From Todiramphus chloris collaris (Eukaryota; Chordata; Aves; Coraciiformes; Alcedinidae): DNA of 64,000 nucleotides. Location: NCBI GenBank assembly GCA_025345505.1, contig JANVCC010000010.1, positions 41,082,660 through 41,146,659 on the forward strand. Direction: 5' to 3'. Below are positions 13,070-27,050 of this stretch, piece by piece (within the stretch, counting starts at the first letter, position 1; every line of letters begins with the position of its first letter). The position numbers and the translations under genes were made by a program. The notes under the pieces were generated by a model. That model was not told the origin of the DNA. It saw nothing but the letters and a program-made list of their open reading frames with translations, and ran no database searches.

Positions 13070-13283
13070 TAAAAAGGAAAAAAAACCAACCAACCAACCA
13101 AAAAAAAAAAACCCATTACAAAGAAAAACCCCAAACCTGACTTTGACTTTAAGAACAAACCAACCAACCAATCAACCAAAAAACCAAAACAAAGCAAAAC
13201 AAAAACAACAAAACAAAAATAAACCACAAATAAACAAACAGAAAAACAAACAAACAAACACTAAAAAAAAACCCCAAACCCAT
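13070..13283 (+). repeat. CCAA/AAAC low-complexity tract
   Basis: About 214 bases are built almost only from A and C on the plus strand: runs of A, 'CCAACCAACCAACCA' at 13086-13100, a second 'CCAACCAACCAATCAACCA' at 13160-13178, and then AAAC-type repeats to the end. The two CCAA blocks are each preceded by the word 'TTTGACTTT' (13062-13070 and 13142-13150), 80 bp apart. This suggests that the tract grew partly by tandem duplication of an 80-bp unit. Long open frames across it on both strands are composition artefacts. Confidence 0.85.
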
Positions 13284-15779
13284 AAACCTTCTATCACAGA
13301 TAAGTTCAAACCAGACTGGATTGCTGTGAACAAGGCTGTCTGATTTGTTTGGATAGATGGAGCTGTCTTTTATGGGTACACTTAGTTTTCCTGTAGCTGA
13401 AAATTGTGCAGATGTGTCTTACTTTCCCATTTCTTTACAGTAGCTTTCATTCCTTCTCGGCCAGCTGGAACCTACAGTCAGCTGCAGTTATCATGCCAAT
13501 GACCTAATTATTTAAAGTGTGAAATTTTTCTATTTTCCTCTTTGTGACCTGAGAGCAATTATTCTTCTCTACCTCCCAGTCCTGGTCCTGGTCTTCTCAT
13601 TTCCATTGATTGTGAGTCACAAATATCTCTCTCCCATTCCTCAGTGGCCAGCTCTTTCTCCTTGAAATTTTTTCATATCGTAAGCTATATCTCATCTCTA
13701 CTTCTTGGTCTAATTTATCACTCTTCTGGAACAGCCATAATTTTTCATTTCACAAAAAGGAAGTTTCTCCTGGCTTGTAGTAAGAAAAACCCCACAGTTC
13801 CTCCATTATCAGAAATAACCACTGTGTTTTTGATTTCTGAACTCCCTAGTGAATCTAGCTGTTTACCACATTTTTAAAGGAAATATTTGAAAAGTTATAA
13901 TAAATCTGCATCCTTTTGCATATAAACCAAGGACCTACCTGGTATTATGAAGAATCTCCTCCTTTAGTTGTTCTGTTCTTATAACTAATCAGATTCAATA
14001 TCTAAAATTAACCAGTGACCACGTAGAAGAAAACACACTGGGTTAGATAATATTGAATTGTAATGCAAGTAAATCTCTAATCTCTGTGTGAAAATCCATA
14101 AACTTACAAGTCATTATACCCCAAAATATTTTGAAGGGGTTTTCAAATAAGTTGAAGAGCAGGGATGTATTATACCTGATATTTTTTTTCAGTCACCATT
14201 TCTACACCAGTAACAAGCAATAGTGATGATGGAAAACATTTTAGTGTTACAGAAAGCTGGTTAGAATTCATCAGCTAATTTCAAGTTGTCATAAATGTTC
14301 TTACATGATTTCCAGTTTCCAAGTTGCAATAGAATAATAAACTTATGTAATTAATAATCAGATGAAACAGAAAAGACTTTTTAATAAGTACATATTTGAT
14401 GGAATAAGAGTAAATCCTTGAAGTCATTGATAAACATTGTAAAGATACTTATGAAAGAAGGTAACATAGTTAAGCATTCAAATCAGTAGAACTACAGGAA
14501 GAATAAATTGAGGTAAGTAAATAGCAGCCAGGATTTAAACTCCCTGTTGCACCTCTTTGTATTGCAAATACATGATAGCACTGATGTGGAACAGGACTGC
14601 CCAAGCTTACTAGCTCTGAGGATCCACCACTCATAAAATTTTAATAACCTTTATAACATGCAGCTTTTCAGAGATAAAGAGCCTGGATGTAAAATTACAG
14701 TCTTTGTGGAGTAAAGGCTAAAAATGCAGAATAGCATCTGAACTAAAATGAGATAGAAGAAAATATGAATGCTTACTCCAGGATGAATCAGGAGACACTG
14801 TAAAAATCTTGGCTTTCAATATATATTAACTGTGGGTTTGGTTCACAAAACCTGATTCCTGACAGGACCTGATTGGAAGTACAAAGGTGTTACTTTTAAA
14901 GTCATGGTCCTATTGTAGTACTCTAAACTAGTCCCTGCTTCAGTTATTCATATGTATTCCATATACATTGTATTTGAAAGACTTGTGCTCTTGAAAACAG
15001 AAGGTCTTTAGGATAATTTCATAGCCATGTTCTTTGTGGTATATGTATATTCACAGCTCTTTAGGGTAATATTTTAGCCCAAACCTCTGTGATATATACA
15101 TTTGCATAGCTATAATTCAGAAGAGGCTAGCAAACCAGTTGTAGCAGTGAAGACAGTGATGAGGAAAAGGTGATTTTTGAGAGACAGAGAGAGATTGAGA
15201 GCACTCTTAGCCATGTAGAGTTACTACATGAAGCAATGTTGAAGGGGAAGACAGAAGAAAAGAACCAGAAAAATGAAAGTCAGAAAGAAGCAGGAACACT
15301 GTTGACGAAATTGGGAAGGACAAAGCAGATGATAAAGCACAGATCTTCACCAAATACACAGGCTGGAATAATCAAATGCCAGGGGAGAACCTGGTCTCAC
15401 CAAGACTATGCCCTTCAGCAGAGAAGCTGGAAGGGAAATGAGGAACAAAGCTGGTGTCTGAGAGGGCAGCGTTTACCATTGGGCCTTCGTTGAATGAGAA
15501 GTCATTCCTTTGCAGACAGCAAGTCCATGTCAGTGCTAGAAAAGGTCAGCCAAGATGTCAATTGTTGGGTTTGGTACCAATTCATTACCTTTCTAAGAGG
15601 GCCTGCCCCTGTCTTTCTGTCCTGCGGTTTTCAGCATGCTGAAACTATATATACTGCTCTCCATATAAAGGTATTATGCAAAAACCACTTTTTTTCCTGT
15701 TCAGTCTCCTACAGCATGCCAGGTGGCATGGAAGGCAGAACAGTTGCACAAAATGCCCTTTTTATATCAGGCAGCATTT
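13284..15779. other. Unique non-coding DNA, no gene seen
   Basis: No host gene was recognised. The purine-rich stretch 15131-15493 is open for about 120 codons and gives a Glu/Lys-rich peptide (with 'SSEDSDEEK' near its start). It has no in-frame ATG at its start, no acceptor site that leads into the frame and no recognised domain, so it is not called as coding. Confidence 0.5.
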
Positions 15780-15900
15780 AAATCGCGCTGTTCATTGAGT
15801 GTGGCCCCATTCCCACTGAAGTCAGTGGGTGCTATTGAGCAAAGATACCACGATGAGATTAGGCCTTATGGTTTTGAGGCACTGCCCTGTTACAGTCCAC
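15780..15900. repeat. Possible ancient amniote interspersed repeat
   Basis: The segment carries 'CCCACTGAAGTCAGTGGG', an inverted repeat with 8-bp arms and a 2-bp centre. It is set in text of the kind 'CCCATTGAAGTCAATGGG' that recurs in old dispersed repeats of turtles, crocodiles and birds. The repeat family is not certain to me, and only this core is recognisable. The ends are nominal. Confidence 0.3.
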
Positions 15901-18900
15901 ACCTCAAATAACATCTTTCCTCTAACAAACAAGCAGGGATGGATGGGAGCAAGCTGCTTCCCTGGCTGTTTCCTGCAGCACTATTTTATACCCACCGTCT
16001 GCCCACCCATCTGTTCAATCCCTGTTATGAAAACTGAAAACATTCCTGCTTTTTAAATGGGTGAAAAATACCTCAAAAGAAGAATAGGTACTGTGGGATC
16101 TCCATGAAATGACTGCTTTGTTTTTCCCCAATTAAATGAGATAAACCCTCGAAATTAGGAAGGCTTTTATTTGTTGAAGGATATGGTCTTTTCTGTGCAT
16201 TTTGTGAAAGCAGCATATTTTGTCAAGGACTTATCAAAAGGCTATCGATCAACTCAGGTGTAATGCAGTCTCCATTTGTGGACTCCTAGTCTAATCTTGA
16301 AGTGTCTAGTGGTACAAAGCTCCTGGCTAATGCTTATGGGAGCCTTTGCCTGTAGAGTGAGCTGCAGATCTCAAACCTGAGTCCACAGAGCAGCCACAAA
16401 TGTTGAGAAACTACCAGCCCCGTGGAGCACTTTACAGCCAAACTCCATGTGTGGTGGCACCATCAGTCATCTGAGCTTTGGCCCTCTACAGACCTGGCTT
16501 TAGCCATAAATAAAGCTTTGGAGCTTGTGCCCAGAACCTGACTCACAGTTACCTTGAGGCTAGCAGGCTAGTCTTCTCCTGACTTGGGAAACGATTATGA
16601 GGCAGATCTCCAAGAGGGCAATGAGGGACAGGGAGAGCTGCTGACATGGGGCACATTTCCCAGACCCCCAGGCCCCTCTACAGGCAAGCCCCACTGGGGA
16701 TCGGTAGGGCTTAGTGACCTGAGGTGACATCTGCTTTGTTGTGTTATGAGAGACTTCCTCCCTTAAGACGGGACCACTCCTTGTAATGACTGAGGCTGGT
16801 GCCTTAGAAAGGCATCTTCGGAAAAGTCATCAGACAATGCAAGGATCACCTCTTAGTGAGGTTATGGTCCTTCTGTAAGCTGAGAAAGGAGAAAGGCTTT
16901 CAGGTCGGGAAGCAGGAAAAGTATTTTCTATAGAAGCCAGATAAGGAGATCCATTAGGAAGCTCCTTGAAATGTTAAAGCAAGGCTACTTGGCATTGCGC
17001 CACAGATTGGAGGGGCTTATGGAGCCAGCAAAGACTCAGCGATACTCCTCAAGCAGGGAGGGAATTTGCTTACTTTTAGATACAGTCATAGGAATCACCT
17101 TTTAATAATCCAGACTCCTAAACTGAAGTCTTACTGCTGTCTTTGCAAGTATCTAGGGAATAATAATTGCAACTCCAAAGAGAAAACTGTAGTAGGAACT
17201 AGGTCTGACTATGCATGGTGAGTGGCTCATTATGTATTATGGCCCCTAATTTTTGCACTTTGGTAATTAAAACAGTTTAATCATCAGCTGTTCAAGAAGG
17301 GGGGGAAAAAGGGTAGACTGAAGACCCTAGCCATCTCAGGAGGGGACACTGCTGCCATGTTAGCTTGTGCACAGATGAAGGCAGGTGGAGACAAAGTGAT
17401 TGCGTGAAAACAGGCGCAACTGGAAAACAGGCTCTAGAAATCATGCAGTTCAGAGTTGAATTTGCCTTATTATAAAAGTAGCCAAGTTCAAGCAATGTCT
17501 ATCTCATATAGCATCTTTATAAAGCGATCTAGTCTTAGATGTGCTACTAGTTACAACTGTTCATTTTCATTTAAGAAAAAAAAAGAAAAAAAATATACTT
17601 GCTGTTTGCTAGAATGAGCTGGTGCTGAACTTCATCTTTCCTGACTTTTTATAAAGCCAAGGCAGCTCAGCACCCTGGCTGTTTTTCATGCCATGACTAA
17701 TGCCAGCTAGTTTCACTGAAATCAAGGTTTATGAAAGAGTCTCTTCAAACATTCCCGTTTGAAGCTTATGGCTTAGGCTTTTATCTCAGGAGAAGGAACA
17801 CAGAAATTAATTTTAGCTTGCATTACTGAATGTGGACTCAGATTCCAATAAAAACTAAGTCACTGGCATTTGGGATATTTTTAAATGTGCTTTTCAAATC
17901 AAACTGCTTTCCCTCTGTTGATGATCTTTCCCACACAGAAAACATCTTGCTGCATTAAAGAACAGGCTTATCAGCAAACAATGTGTTGCAGCAAAGACTT
18001 AGTCTTTTCCACTAGACTTGTTTGCAATTAGAAAAATAAATATTAGAAACTACCAAGCAGCTGCATTGAGCAGGAAAAGATTTAAACAAGTTTCTAACTG
18101 AGAGAAAATTGTCTACCATAAAATTTGGGACGGCAGAATGCTGAGTACTGCCCCTGGTACAAATGTTGCTAATATTAATCTTAAAAGATTTATCTGACAA
18201 TTACTCTCATTTTGTGCCATTTATAGACTACAAGTCTCACTCTGCAGTACTTTACAGTGCTGCAAGGCAGAAGACAACTTGCAAGATATGAAGTTGAATG
18301 TTGGGAACTGTAGTCTGTGCACAATACAGCTCTATATTAAAGGTTATTACAAAAGATCTGGTTTTTGTAGGCAGCCTGCAATATTCTGTTAGTTTCTGAC
18401 CTCCAGTTTGCCTTCTGATGCTGAGTTAAAAGTGAACATTCTTCTGCAATTTGAACAGAATGTATTTTAAGAAAGCAAGTGAAATAATCAAGTGTTTCTT
18501 AGATCATGTGAGATGATAACTTTTATTTTTATAAAATTAATTTCTTGTCAGGGAAACAAAAAGAGATGGAATAAGACAAAATGCTCTCAAACTCTGTGTA
18601 AGGAGCTTGTGGAAGACATTGTCAGATTTATTTATTATTTCCTATGCTCAAATATCTATGCAATCCTGTCTGAGACTACAGAATGTCCATCTGGCCAAAA
18701 GGTGTTCCAAATACTAGAACAGAATAAAAAATAGTGGGGATTTGGGGAATCAGAGCCTGCTTTGCTGTTTCTGATTGGTATTTCAACACTGAAGTCAGGG
18801 TGTCCTTGGTATGCCAGAGTCAGGAGGTTGGGCTGCTGAAGCAGGACTCCAGCTCCAGCAGCCAGCTGGAGAAGGACTCTGGCTCCCTGGTGCTGAGGCC

Positions 18901-21900
18901 ACTCCTTGTGCTACCTCTGCTCTTCCCAGGCCTGCATAAAACTACTGCTCATATCCAAGTCCCACATGGCTCATGTAATCTGTAGATATTGGAGTTTGGC
19001 AGTCATTACAGACCCAGAGGCATGGAGTTTCAGTCTGAGGCTCTGGGGTGCTTTATGGGCTAAATGAAATCTTGTGCTCTGTGGCTAAGACTGTAGTTGC
19101 CATTGTCAGCACTGTAAGGCTGCAGCTACCATCCAGCTCCGGTAGATATAAATATATGTACAGAAGGTAGTAAAGAAAGTCTTAGTGTTCATAGAGGTAA
19201 ACAAAAATAGCTGGAAGTCTTTAAAGAAAGAAGATCTGTATTAAGATAGAAACTCCTGACTCCCACAGCAAATAACGGCTTTTCAAGAGTATTTTCTTTT
19301 CTCCTTTGTTGGCAGCCACTTTGTTAGATAATTGCTGCATCCCAGCCAAATGATACTGCCACATAGCTTCTGGAGATTGTCTGTTGCTTATTTGGGCAGG
19401 GACTTTGTCCATTTTGTAAGAGTTACAGACAAAATAATGGGAAACTTCTAGCATTCTGTCTTTACTGCTGTGCATACTATTGGGACTTGGAAATGTTTTG
19501 CTGGCAAGAGGTCTGTTTTCTAGTATCTAGTACAAGTGTTTATGCTAGAGATGTATTTATTTTCTTCTGGAAGAGAAAAGTTCATTAATTTGCCTCTCTT
19601 ATTAAGATAAGACTTGTCTATTAAGAATGCAGAAAAGGGAAGAAGCAGTGAAGTAGTTTTCTTCTAGACCAGGGGACTGGGGACTACGCAAGCAAGCAAG
19701 GAATTAAAGTGTTTTTTCTACTTCTCACTGGTCTGCTGCTACTTATAATTGTTATGGAGGAGTACAGTGTATCTTCTTTTCCCAGACTCTCTGAGTGGTT
19801 TTATAGGAAGCATGTAGTGTGGAGGAGGACAAACCATACGGTGTGTTTGCCAAGTTGAGACATGAAATCAAAGAACAAAACAAGTTGCAGCTCTTTACAA
19901 CAGCCTCCTAATAACTCCACAACACAGTGGAGAGGGGCAGTCTCTTGTAAGACTATTTGAATCAGCTGGTCCAAATGCCAAAGTAAATTTACCAGTTTGC
20001 CAGCAAGCTTGTTGAAATGCAAGCAGTGCTTATCTTGCTCAGTAGAATGATTTAGAAGACCACAGAGTGTGGCCAACTTGTGACTTTTTATGGTTTTGAC
20101 AAAGTTTTGTATAGTGGCTCAGTACCCTGACAGGGTGCTGAGAGTGACAGGTCTTACTAGGCTCCTGATATGTCCCAGAAAGTGCATTAGGGCAGCATTT
20201 CTTTCACTGCAGAAAAGCATTGGGACCACAGTAAGGATTCAGCTGGTCAAGGTATACCAGAGATCTTTGTCCTCCTTACTCAAGGTCAGATCCTGTGCCC
20301 TCATATATTCATGCCAGAGTGGCCTTCCCTAGCCGGGTTGCATAAGGTTGCCTGAGAACCCATTTTGTAAAATGACATGTGGTAGATGATGGTCAATGGC
20401 TTCTTAACATGGTTTGTAGACTAAAGAGTTTTATATTTAGTAGGGCAAAGGATCTCACCTTTATCTCTGAGTACATTTTTCTAAGAACAGAAGGCATTTG
20501 ATTCATCCTAATGTAGAAACCCAGCCAAACTAACTTTCTTCCAATGATAGGTTATTAAAGTTCTGATATTTAACATTAAGCTAGTTACCATTGGCTCCTT
20601 TTATAGAAACAGGTTTTTCTATAGAGCGATTCATCTCATCTGAAGAAAGACACCTAATGTGAGTCAAATGAATTGCTCTTTGGAGGCATCTATTTCTCTT
20701 TTTTGACTATAAAGGGAGCCTGGAATGAGTAACTGATGTGCCTGAGAGTGAAACATCTAAGCCAAGGGGAGATGAATCTTGCTTGGAACAGTAAGCCAGA
20801 GAAATCTGCGTGGCTGGAAAGAGTGATAAACCTCACCAGAAGACACAGCTCACCAGTGTAAATGTATATAGACAACTGATATCAATTTTATGTAATTTTT
20901 TGACATGCTAGAAACTCCTTAATACTAAGTTCCTGTCTCTCTGACTTTATGATGCCCATATTTTTTCTCTCAACAATCTTGGATCACCTATTCCTCTCCT
21001 GTCTAACAATTCTTGCTTTTCCCTCTCCCTCACCCTTCCTTTATTATGTTTCTCCTGACCTCTGGAAGACAAGAAGTGAGAGGAACTCTATAGGTGTATA
21101 ATGCAGAACTGCATGAGCTCACAGTTCATCCCATGCTGAAGAACAAGAAGTTTAATTGCACAGAGAAGGATGTGGAGGTTTGAGCACTGGGGGCTGTCCT
21201 TGTCATTGACAGCAGTGCTCCTGTATTGGCTTCTTCCATTCCTTGTCTGATTTTGGGTTTTGTATCCTAATTCTATGTATCCTAAATTTATGGCAAAGAG
21301 AACTACATCAGCTTCCTGCTTCTGCAGATGGAAGCAGCTGCCTGGGAAACAGGCAAAGCCCACTCTGTACCAGCATGAAGCCAAGTCTGTTCAACAAGGA
21401 GGCAACAGGGACTGCTGCAGGAATGTGTTTTTCAGACCAGGGACTCTCTAAGTAAGCCACTACTCAGGGGCAGGTATTTCTCTTTTACCGTAACAGCTTC
21501 CATGGAAGGGTTTTAGGTAGCAAAACCTGTTTGTAATTTCACTTGCAAGTTCACTGTACCTACTGAAACACCCGTTCCACATGGATCACATATTATACAC
21601 ATTCATCCCTGGGAACATCTTCCTCAAGGTCATGCCTCTTATTTTTAAAGTAATCTCATCAAATATCCTGGGTGACAAATGGCATTCTAATTGATATTGT
21701 TTGACTTAACTGATTTGTCACCTCTACCAGAGTCCCATATTTAGAACAAACCGGAATGCAGCATTTTCCCCTAAAAGAGCAGAAAAAAGAGAATGAGAGA
21801 GAAAAGACCTTATTATGTTCCCTGTAGTACATTTGTAGAAGTGTTCTGTAAAAGTCCTTGGAGAGATTAAATGGATGATAGTTGTATTAGGTTTTAATTG

Positions 21901-24900
21901 GTGCTGCCTCCTAAGAGATAATACAGTCATGACAGAGCCAGATCTTTCTGGTGTGTAAAGTGCTGTAATTTCACTGACCACCACTGATCTTCACAAACTC
22001 ACACAACCTGAGGGTTAGGTCTATGAGGTCTCACTAAATCTTCAGAGTTCACTGTAAATGGATTCTTCTGTATTTAAGATTGGGATTAAGGAGCTGCAAG
22101 TCTTTTGTTGTAATGGGGGGCAACCTTTTTACCTTTTTCAGCTTTTGCTTTCTCTGTTATTCCCTAGTCCATTAGTTTATTTTTTTCTTGTCTCTGTTTT
22201 TTTTCAGTGGCATTAATTTTGCTTATTAGTAAAAGTTTTACTGGGAGATGTTGAAATAGGGGGAAGCGTCTTATGCATAACATATTTTTTTCATTTGCTA
22301 CAAATGAAAAGCAGTAGTGTGTTGCTTATTTACACCACATTATCTCTTACAAGCTTAATTAGGTCAGGGTCCCACTGTACTGGAGCGGTATGCGGTAAAA
22401 GAGAATTCCCGAAGCAAAGGACCTAAAACTATGGAGATAAGAAACAGTAACTGAGGGAAACAAAGAACAGGGAGGACACTAAAAGGTCTACACAGGCATG
22501 AAAAACAGGCTCTAATTTCTATCTGCACAATTGCTGGGTGTATTAAGCCGATCAGTAGTAATGATAGCACCTCTGTTATTTGCTCTTCCAGTGAGGCCAG
22601 GCTGAACAGAATTTAAATTTCAGTGCACTGCATACTAATTACGTTTGTATTACGCATTTGCCTTTTTTCCCTCATTTTGGAATGTTTTTATCACAGACTT
22701 TGTATTAATTAAAGCTTTTGACTGAATGGGATTGTTTGTCCTGGACAAACTGGACTTAAAAGATCAGCCTGTTTCACAGCATCAAAGAAGTCAAAGCCAA
22801 TTACTTGGATAATGACTTGCAGAATAAGGTCCTCCCACCATTACAGTGCTCAAGTCTATCCTTTGCCCTTCTGATAGGCATCAGTGGATCAACAGCAGCC
22901 ACTCTAAAGCCATCATAACCTCAAAGGTATTTTCTATAATTGGTATGTCACTAAAATATAGTTGCTCCTTCTGCCATGAGATACTCAGTGCTCCATGGTT
23001 TTAGTGAATGCAAGTATCATACCTTTAAAAACAGTGTAAAGATGAAGAGATGGGTAGAACACCACATTTGTCAGATAGTTTAATTTCTTAAAGCTTATTG
23101 CAGGACAGGGCAGAATTAGACAGTACATAGTTAAGCTCAGCATAACATTCAGGAAGATTTGTCCAGAATCTTTTCTCATTTTCACTGATGCCACCTGCTA
23201 TTTTCATTATCTATTTCAATAACCAACATATCTCATGTGGTCATCTGTTCTGCTACCCACTTTACTCATCATTAACCTCGCAGACTTCTACTCTCTATGA
23301 TTCTAGTAGCAAAATTATTAAGGTCCTAGGCTTAAGAGGTTACTATCTAGTCCAGCAATGTTCTGGACAAAATAAGATAACAGGCAAATATAGGAATTAG
23401 CATCGCAAACTTTATTTGCTATTATTTATTTGATGAACCAGAAGACTACATAGTAACTGTCATGCCTAATGTATGAGAACACTAAGGTCAAAGTAGATCT
23501 AAGGTGACAAAGAAACATGATTGTGAGCTAACTATATCTCCATGATTTTGCATCTTAGCTGGCGATCACAACCAACATGATGCGTCCAAACTTGTGCTGT
23601 ACTCAGTGACATTTTCAAAAGTCCACACTGACCTTCTTCCTTACAATGTTACCCCAGTCTGGTTTGCAGATAGAGTACCTTCTTAAACCAACAGACTAGG
23701 TACTGAACTGTGTTTCAGGGGACAACATGCTGGCAATAAACAAGCTCTTTTCTTTGCAAAACAAGTTTCTGCAGAATCTTTGTGTCTTTTCTATTATTAG
23801 AGCTTTTTAATGGATTGGTTTATAAAGGCCTATGCCTCTCATCGATACCTTTGGTAGCAAGTAGTTCTTGATGGAATTTGTATTTACCAGGGTATATCTC
23901 CTGATATTAGTGTTTCAGAGGAAAGGCAGGTTTCTTGGCTGAAGAGCAAGCATCTTAATTTGTAGTTTTGACACAGCTGGAGATGCATGGTAGCAAGAAA
24001 GTGAAGGCAGGATGTTGTTTGTGCATAAATAACTGAATCACACAGACAGATATCTTTATAACTGGAGTTGCTGCAAAATCAAAGTTCTAGTTTTTTGTCC
24101 TTTGTCTACAAATCAATACTTATTTTATCTGACACTGAGAATTAAGTTGTCTCACATTTCCAGCTTGAAAAAGCTTCAGAAACTAAATTGTTTCCTTTCC
24201 TGAGCTCTGCAGAAGGAGGTTTGTTTCCTTCTTAAATATTTTTAGGAGTGTAAGGCCATCCTTACTTATTGACTGAAATGAGTTGTCCTTCTTCGAGATA
24301 TGCTAAGTAATAACGTCTAGAAATTTAGTATGGCTATACAACTATAAGTTTAAGCATTTTGAAATGTGACACTTTTTCTCTAGCAACAGGCCAATATTTA
24401 ATTATCATTTCCATTCAGTAACTCTTCTTTCTCTGAGGTTTCTTTAATTTCTAAGGACATCTCTAGAAATATCATCAAATTCTGACATAATAAATGTGTT
24501 TTGTAGTATCATACTGTAAGAAATAGATAAATACAAAATAAAACCCCACATAACTCTAAAATCAAATGGCCAGTTCTTGAGTTTCCTTAAAGTAGATAAT
24601 TATTTCTTCTTCAAAGAAGGAAATGTTTCCTGTCTTGCTTCTTGGAATCACAGTGTATCTGCACCTCACATTTGATCCAGCTCTATTACCTTACTGCAGT
24701 AGGTCCTAATCCATGTGCAAAAAAAGGAAGAGGAAGGATGTTTGGTTGGAAACAGACCTGATAAAGTATGCTAAGAAAAGTCTTGTAATTCCCCTGTCTG
24801 TAGAGTTACTCTGCATACTCTGAGATTTCCAAAGTCTGTTCCAATTTTGTTACCAATTTCAACTATAATACAGTTAGAAAAGTCTTTTGTATTTCTTGTA

Positions 24901-26984
24901 TTCTTGCAGGCAGCCTAAAGTGTCCCTAGGATGGGGCAAATGTCTATTACAGAAGTAATTCACCACAACAGATAATTTTCCCTTTTTAATTTTTTTTTTT
25001 ATTTTATTTTCCAGCTCATTTAAATATGCAACATTGGCATTATCAAATTTCTGTGGACATAAATGCTTTGAAGTCATGCTTGCAGGGTAATCATGGTCAT
25101 TAACATACTGTATTATTTGGCTGCAACAGTGGGATTATAATAAAAATCACTGATAAGTGATGTTAGGCCAGACTTTATTATCGGAAAAGCCAGGAACAGA
25201 GTAGTTAGTGCATGCTTTTAATAACAATAACAATAACAATAACATTTCATCCCCTCAAAAGCTCTGTGCTGTTTTCTTCAGTGTCAATGTGCTTCTCAGA
25301 TATCAACTTGTGGATGACTGTTTCAAAGTGTGCTTTCTATATGGAAAGGTATACTGATATGTCTGCTAAATATTTTGTTCAGCAATTCCCCTTTCATTTA
25401 GATGCTATAAATTCTGAAGTTGCTCACAGGAGTTTACACAGTGCCAATTCATCTGTCATTTGTGAGATAGGCCATGCATATATTCAGAAATATCCTGCAT
25501 TGCATGTTAAATTCTAGTTACTCGTGAGCTGTACTGATTCTGCATCTCAAATGCGCTCTTGGACACATGAGAAAACAAGAAAATGAAGACCACATACACT
25601 TATGAAAAAGCAAACGTTATTTGGTGTCATCACAGCAAATTCCATCTTGGTTAGATTTTCTCTTTTCTTCCTGATTCTAGACTTTTATCAGCCCATCCCA
25701 GTGTAAAAATAATGCTTCTGGTCTTTCAGGCTTTATTATTTAGCAAAGGCTTAAGGGGAAATTAGAATCCCACCTCTTGTTTGAAGAATGATCAAGACAA
25801 GACTTATCTCATTCTCACCTAGTTACGGCCTTTTTGAGAATATTTTGTCTCAGTAATCAGGATATTTACGTTACTCAATATACAGACAAATGAAAAAGCA
25901 GGTGTTTTAAATAATTTTTCCCCTGACCTTAAAAAAGGCTTTAGAATATCCATTTGTCCCCAAGAAGTCAGATGAAGGTTTAGGGACAAATGTCAATGCA
26001 ACTGCAGGTATATGTGCTAAGACTAAGCCACTGTTGTCTCAGTGATACAAACATCAAAGCCTGCGTGAAAGAAAAACCTGTATAAAAATATATATCGAGA
26101 AAAAGTTTTGCACTGAAAAAATGATAAAATTCTTCTACGGACAAGTGAATCCTTAACTGTTGATTTTTCTAGAGACAAAAATTTAGAGACTATGTCTCCT
26201 TTAGACAGTTACAAGTATATGCCTGCCTTTCAGCCCTTTTGAAAGAAAGCTTGTGATCTGTAAGGCAGCTTCCCTAGTGAGAGACCAGCTTCTCCCACTC
26301 TCCAGGACTTCTGCCTAATGGAGGTGCTTGTCTTCCTCTGGGGAAGAGAATACCATCACTCCACCAGAAGTGAACTCAAACAATTGATACAGTCTTGGCA
26401 TTTTAAAGAACATGTAATGTTCATGGCAAAGGTTGCCACATTTAGGCTCTTAGTAACATTTCCCAAGGCAGTAACACTATGGGATATGGGAAATTCTCGA
26501 TAAGTATGTTCTCCTCTTTTAATTGTAAAACAAATGGTAATTAAACAGTTCCATGCTGTGTACTGAAATTGTAGGAACTGTACTGTTAAATCATAAAAAT
26601 CCCACTTTCAGCAGGGAACAGGGTGCAGTCATACGCTGCTGGAAAGCTGAACTGCTGCAAATGAGGCTGCCCATGGGTGCTAGGAACTGGACCCGCAGGA
26701 GCTCTGCCTTAACGTTTTGTTCCAAAGTGTGCAGGTGCTGGCTGGGCTTTGGAGGACCTTCATCTTTAATGACAATTTTAAAGTGACATCAGGGATGAAT
26801 AAACAAGTACTCCTAACAGCGTGAAGTCTCGCCATTACTTTGCTTAATAAAGGAGTCTGCATATAAAGTACCTGCATGTGTCTAACTGGTAAATCCTTTT
26901 CTCCTTCTCAGTGGGAAGCTCAGGTCCGGAGCAGGGGAAACAATGAAAGTTGTGACACCTAATCCCTATTTGCTTCCTCTTCTC
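15901..26984. other. Unique non-coding DNA, no gene seen
   Basis: About 11 kb hold no exon, RNA gene or transposon that I can name. Local features: a GC-richer island at about 16260-17060, with an 'AATAAAGCTTTGG' word near 16508; a tandem pair of 15-mers beginning 'TGTATCCTAA' near 21261-21290; a homeodomain-type AT-rich block at about 22600-22730 that may be conserved; a four-copy (AATAAC)n array at 25219-25243; and a T-rich run near 24988-25009. Confidence 0.5.
25219..25243 (+). repeat. (AATAAC)n microsatellite
   Basis: About four perfect copies of AATAAC lie in 25 bases. It is short and has no sign of function. Confidence 0.9.
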
Positions 26985-27050
26985 CTTTTATTTCTTTTTT
27001 TCCTCCGTTTTTCTTTTTTTTCTTTTTTTTTTTAATCTCTTTTTCTTTAG
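26985..27050 (+). repeat. Polypyrimidine (T/C) tract
   Basis: About 65 bases are almost purely T and C, with T-runs of up to ten broken by single C or CC. A short 'AGG' follows, so it looks superficially like a strong splice acceptor. No open, protein-like exon follows it, and I read it as low-complexity sequence. Confidence 0.8.

Noticed and set aside
13032-13343. Open frames on both strands over the AC-rich tract
   Set aside because: Translation of low-complexity CCAA/AAAC sequence; stops are rare there by composition.
18195-18300. Second MIR-like SINE trace
   Set aside because: Only 'CAGTACTTTACAGTGCTG' fits; the second conserved block is missing.
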